A stretch of 20,311 nt of DNA from a virus, in IMG/VR virus record IMGVR_UViG_3300036850_000249, positions 1 to 20,311 of that record. One strand, written 5' to 3'. Made by a program: the position numbers and the translations under genes. This document shows positions 17,405 to 20,311 of this stretch, in pieces (positions within the stretch are counted from its first letter, which is position 1; every line of letters starts with the position of its first letter). The notes under the pieces were generated by a model. It saw only the letters and a list, made by a program, of their open reading frames with translations, made no database searches and had not been told where the DNA came from.

Positions 17405-19305
17405 GCGGTCGCCGATTCAGCGCCAGCGAGAAGGCGGCGCTCTGGGTTGCCGCCGACGGGCGCTGCGAGTCGTGCGGCTCCCCGCTTGAGCCCGGCTGGC
17501 ACGCCGATCACCGGCTGCCCTGGTCCCGTGGCGGGGCAACCGACGTCCTGAATGGCCAGGCGCTCTGCCCGGCCTGCAACCTCCAGAAGGGAAACCGCAT
17601 GGCGCCTGCTCCATCTCCGTGGCCGATCAGCCTCCCGCTCCGCGGCTGGCAGTCGAGCGCGCTCGCGCAGGTCCTGTCCCGGTTCAGCGCCGGCGAGCGC
17701 GACTTCCTCACGGTCGCGGCGCCCGCGGCCGGCAAGACGCGGTTCGCCGCCAGGGTGGCGCACGAGCTCCTGCGCAGCGGCGCGATCGAGCGCGTGGTCG
17801 TGGTCGTCCCGACGGAGCCGCTCAAGACGCAGTGGGCGCGGGCAGTGACGCCCGCCGGCATCCACCTCAACCCCAGGCTGGCGAACGCCCACGGCCAGGA
17901 GGTTGCCGCGACCTACCACGGCGCCGTCGTGACCTACGCGCAGGTCGCGAGCGAGGCTGCCGTCCACCGCATCGGCTGCCGCCGCCCGACGCTCGCCGTG
18001 TTCGACGAGATCCACCACGCCGGCGACGAGCGCTCATGGGGCGGTGCCGCGGCCCACGCCTTCGACGGCGCGGCCTACCGGCTCCAGCTCTCCGGCACGC
18101 CGTTCCGCACGGACGGCACCTCCATCCCCTTCGTCAGCGGCGCCGACGGCCGGCTCCGGATCGACTTCGCCTACACCTACGGCGAGGCGATCCGCGACGG
18201 CGTCTGCCGCTCGGTCGTCTTCCCCTCGTGGGAGGGCGAGCTCAACTGGTCGAGCGGTCCCCAGGACTTCGACCGCGTCGCGTTCGGCGACGACCTGCCG
18301 GCGTACGAGCGCGGGCGCCGCCTGCTGGCGGCGATGGAGGTCGGCGGCGGCTGGCTCGAGCCGTACCTGATCGAGGCGAACGCGCACCTCGACCTCCTGC
18401 GCCGGAACGGCGATCCGGGCGCCGGCGGCCTCGTGCTCGCGCGCGACCAGCGCCACGCGGCCGAGATCCAGCGGTTGCTCGGGCAGATCACGGGCGAGCA
18501 GCCGGTGCTCGCCACGAGCGACGTCGAGGGCGCGGCCGATCTGATCTCCGCATTCGCGGGCTCGCGCGAGCGCTGGATCGTGGCAGTGAGGATGGTCAGC
18601 GAGGGCGTCGACATCCCGCGCCTCCGGCTGGCGGTGTTCGCCACCAACACGACCACGGACCTCTTCTTCCGCCAAGCGGTCGGGCGGATCACCCGCTGGA
18701 TGGCCGACGGCCCGGAGGAGCAGTCCGCCTACTTCTACATTCCACGGCTGCCGGAGCTCATCGATCTGGCGAGCAGCATCAAGGGGATGCAGGCCGAGAC
18801 CGCCCAGGCGCTCGAGGATCTCGACCGCGCGGCGCGGGAGCCGCGGGAGCCCGGGCAGGGCCGCCCGTTCGTCAACCGCGGCGGGACCGCGGTCGCCGAC
18901 GACTGGCTCCTCGCCGACGGCGTCCGCGACGCCGCCGCAGTCGCCATCGACGAGATCAGCCGTGCGCAGGCCATCGCCGCCGCCACGGGGCTTCCCGTGC
19001 CGCCCGAACAGATCGCGCTGATCGCGCGCGAGCTGGAGCGCCGCGCCGGCATGGCCGCAGAGGAGGCGGACGAGGCCGCGACGCCCGATCCCCGCCCCGC
19101 CTACCTCATCATCGAGGGGCTGCGGCAGGAGCAGGACCGGCTCGTCCGGCGCTACGCCGGCGCCACGGGCAGCGACTTCAAGGACATCTACGACCTGATC
19201 GCTCGGCGCGTCGGCGCCTACCGCGACGAGGCGACCGAGGAGCATCTGCGGCAGGGCAACGAGTTGATCCGCGAGCTCCTCGCGGAGCGGGGTCGTGGTC
19301 GCTGA
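17401..19305 (+). CDS. HNH nuclease - SF2 helicase fusion
   Basis: 634 residues from GTG 17401 (GTGA overlap). Residues 20-66 are an HNH domain: CESC (C22, C25), HADHRLPWSRGG (H34, D36, H37), then LCPACN (C56, C59, N60) and KGN. Residues about 78-440 form an SF2 helicase of the ResIII/DEAH group: LRGWQSSAL as Q-like motif, Walker A APAAGKT (107-113), motif II DEIHH (202-206), motif III SGTPFRTDG (231-239), a second RecA fold with MVSEGVDIPRL (398-408), and motif VI QAVGRITRW (425-433). All key residues are present. The last 200 residues are helical. It should track or unwind duplex DNA and cut it. It could serve phage recombination and replication initiation, act like a UvsW-type helicase, or attack competing DNA; the sequence cannot choose. 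Confidence 0.85.
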   Translation: MSGRRFSASEKAALWVAADGRCESCGSPLEPGWHADHRLPWSRGGATDVLNGQALCPACNLQKGNRMAPAPSPWPISLPLRGWQSSALAQVLSRFSAGERDFLTVAAPAAGKTRFAARVAHELLRSGAIERVVVVVPTEPLKTQWARAVTPAGIHLNPRLANAHGQEVAATYHGAVVTYAQVASEAAVHRIGCRRPTLAVFDEIHHAGDERSWGGAAAHAFDGAAYRLQLSGTPFRTDGTSIPFVSGADGRLRIDFAYTYGEAIRDGVCRSVVFPSWEGELNWSSGPQDFDRVAFGDDLPAYERGRRLLAAMEVGGGWLEPYLIEANAHLDLLRRNGDPGAGGLVLARDQRHAAEIQRLLGQITGEQPVLATSDVEGAADLISAFAGSRERWIVAVRMVSEGVDIPRLRLAVFATNTTTDLFFRQAVGRITRWMADGPEEQSAYFYIPRLPELIDLASSIKGMQAETAQALEDLDRAAREPREPGQGRPFVNRGGTAVADDWLLADGVRDAAAVAIDEISRAQAIAAATGLPVPPEQIALIARELERRAGMAAEEADEAATPDPRPAYLIIEGLRQEQDRLVRRYAGATGSDFKDIYDLIARRVGAYRDEATEEHLRQGNELIRELLAERGRGR

Positions 19306-19891
19306 GAAGGCCGATCGGCGGTTCGCGGACACGATCATCCGCGAGTTGGCCCGGATGCTCGGCGGCGGCGAGGGCGCCTTCCGCCATGCGCCCGAGCCGC
19401 TGGAGAAGGTCATCGACGAGGGCTGGTGGCGCGAGCGCGAGGTCCACGAGACCGGAGAGGTCCGCCGCTTCACCCACTTCGCCGACTTCGTCGTCGCCCA
19501 CCCGCCGGCGGGGCTCGGCTCCACGCCGGACCTGCTCCTGCGGATCTGCAAGGACACTCCGCTCGAAGCGAAGCTGGATGCAGCGCTGGAGCGCCCGGCC
19601 CACCGGCCAGCTACGAACGGAAGCGTGGATATTATCCACAGTTCTGTTCGACCGGATGGCACCGGCCGTCAGCGCGCCATCCGTCGCCTCCGCCGCCAAC
19701 GCCCCGATCTCCTCGCGCGGGTCGAGGCCGGCGAGATGAGCCCCCACGCGGCGATGATCGCCGCCGGCTTCCGCCGACCGACCTTCAGCGTGCCCGCCGA
19801 CGTTGAGGCGGCCGCGGCGACGCTTCGCCGGAAGTTCTCGCGTGAGGAGCGGCTGCGGTTGCGGGAGCTGCTGTCGGAGAACGGCGCGTGA
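19295..19891 (+). CDS. Conserved phage protein with RPDL-x-ARVEAGEMSPHAA motif
   Basis: 198 residues from GTG 19295, overlapping the helicase gene by 11 bases. The first half is a charged region containing FADTIIRELARMLGGGEGAF and a WWREREVHETGEVRRFTHFA segment. The second half has SVDIIHSSVRPDGTGRQRAI followed by RRLRRQRPDLLARVEAGEMS and PHAAMIAAGFRRPTF. That last unit recurs in many phage and plasmid proteins and looks like a short HTH related to KorB/ParB-type recognition. The usual role is unknown to me; it is often encoded among early or replication genes, which fits here. The C-terminus is helical. Coupled to the next gene by GTGA. Confidence 0.6.
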   Translation: MVAEKADRRFADTIIRELARMLGGGEGAFRHAPEPLEKVIDEGWWREREVHETGEVRRFTHFADFVVAHPPAGLGSTPDLLLRICKDTPLEAKLDAALERPAHRPATNGSVDIIHSSVRPDGTGRQRAIRRLRRQRPDLLARVEAGEMSPHAAMIAAGFRRPTFSVPADVEAAAATLRRKFSREERLRLRELLSENGA

Positions 19892-20157
19892 ACGACGCTC
19901 CCCACGACTCCCTGATGCGCGCCCTGGAGGCCGAGCAGGTGGAGCGCACCGCCCCGCGGGAGGTCCCCTGCCCCGGCTGCAACGGCGCCGGCCGGTTCCT
20001 CGACCGCCCCTGCTGGCGCTGCGCCGGCATTGGCCGGGTGCCCTTCTGCGCAACCTGCGGTGGCCGCGGTCAGGTCCTCCGCGACAGCGGTCCCTTCGGT
20101 TCCCGCATGACCTACGTCATCTGCCCCGACTGCTCCTACGCGCGGGTGACGCCGTGA
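19888..20157 (+). CDS. DnaJ-type zinc-finger (CxxCxGxG) protein
   Basis: 89 residues from GTG 19888 (GTGA overlap). Four CxxC pairs follow one another: CPGCNGAG (C28, C31), CWRCAGIG (C42, C45), CATCGGRG (C54, C57) and CPDC (C79, C82). The first three carry the CxxCxGxG form of the DnaJ cysteine-rich domain, which binds two zinc ions; no J-domain or substrate-binding domain is present. Short proteins with only this domain occur in phages and may be RNA- or protein-binding adaptors. It is encoded after the helicase and the 19295 protein, so may belong to the same early operon. The TGA overlaps the next GTG. Confidence 0.7.
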   Translation: MNDAPHDSLMRALEAEQVERTAPREVPCPGCNGAGRFLDRPCWRCAGIGRVPFCATCGGRGQVLRDSGPFGSRMTYVICPDCSYARVTP

Positions 20158-20311
20158 TCGGCGACGAGGACCTGGTCCGGCTCCTGGCGCCCAAGCGCTA
20201 CATCGCCATCAGCCGCGAGGAGGCCGAGCTCCTTGGTCCCGGCCTCGTCGAGGACTGGGACGCCGGCGACCCGTTGGCGCGCGTCTGCGCGCCCGCCTAC
20301 CTCGCGCTCCT
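20154..20311 (+). CDS. Unknown protein, 3' truncated by window end
   Basis: GTG 20154 overlaps the previous stop (GTGA) and opens a frame that runs beyond the window. The visible 52 residues begin MIGDEDLVRLLAPKRYIAIS and go on with an acidic helix, REEAELLGPGLVEDWDAGDP. It is a soluble-looking acidic protein. No motif is recognised. Coupling and the unbroken frame support coding. Confidence 0.5.
   Translation, partial: MIGDEDLVRLLAPKRYIAISREEAELLGPGLVEDWDAGDPLARVCAPAYLAL

Noticed and set aside
17619-19739. Long second plus-strand frame and a 542-codon minus-strand frame over the helicase
   Set aside because: The helicase frame has all SF2 motifs; the others are Arg/Ala/Pro-rich shadows.

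Overview
The window is a GC-rich stretch of a tailed-phage genome or prophage, almost certainly from an actinobacterial host. The best host clue is the minus-strand secreted collagen-like protein (13264-13758). Its N-terminus (RPSPSMIVAATALFVAG...) followed by GPQ repeats is a design I associate with Thermoleophilia/Solirubrobacterales, so a host in that group is my inference. Coding is dense. Many plus-strand genes are joined by TGATG, ATGA or GTGA stop/start overlaps. Several regulators appear to start from leaderless transcripts.

Layout. (1) 1-3839, head module: the 3' part of an HK97-fold major capsid protein, a multi-zinc-finger endonuclease VII-type HNH gene, four small genes, and a 403-residue protein with an exact 18-residue repeat. 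(2) 3839-9808, head-tail joining and tail: gp6-like connector, a probable tail terminator, tail tube protein, tail assembly chaperone pair with a possible -1 frameshift, gp10-like protein, tape measure protein and two distal tail proteins. The order is that of a siphovirus with a fairly short tail. (3) 9808-12758, lysis region: tiny membrane or amphipathic proteins, a membrane-anchored collagen/coiled-coil protein, a small XRE regulator, a CHAP endolysin with a tandem C-terminal repeat and a holin-like protein, closed by strong hairpins at 12766-12842. (4) 12853-13758, two minus-strand cargo genes (zinc-ribbon protein, secreted collagen-like protein). They share a long, precisely spaced upstream element and look like morons with their own promoter class. 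(5) 14087-17404, regulatory region: an HTH protein and two similar divergent XRE pairs. In each pair a small plus-strand ORF overlaps the end of the minus-strand XRE gene, and each plus-strand XRE gene has a leaderless promoter with a dyad between -35 and -10. (6) 17401-20311, early/DNA-metabolism genes: an HNH-SF2 helicase fusion, a conserved phage protein, a DnaJ-type zinc-finger protein and a truncated unknown gene.

Working together: regions 1-3 are one late transcription block (particle assembly, then lysis). Region 5 is probably the decision circuit, with two parallel switches, one driving a DUF6192-like gene and one driving the HNH-helicase operon. No terminase, portal, protease, integrase or polymerase gene is visible; the window starts inside the capsid gene and ends inside a gene. 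Temperate lifestyle is suggested by the divergent repressors but not proven. All family names come from reading the translated sequence; no database search was run.
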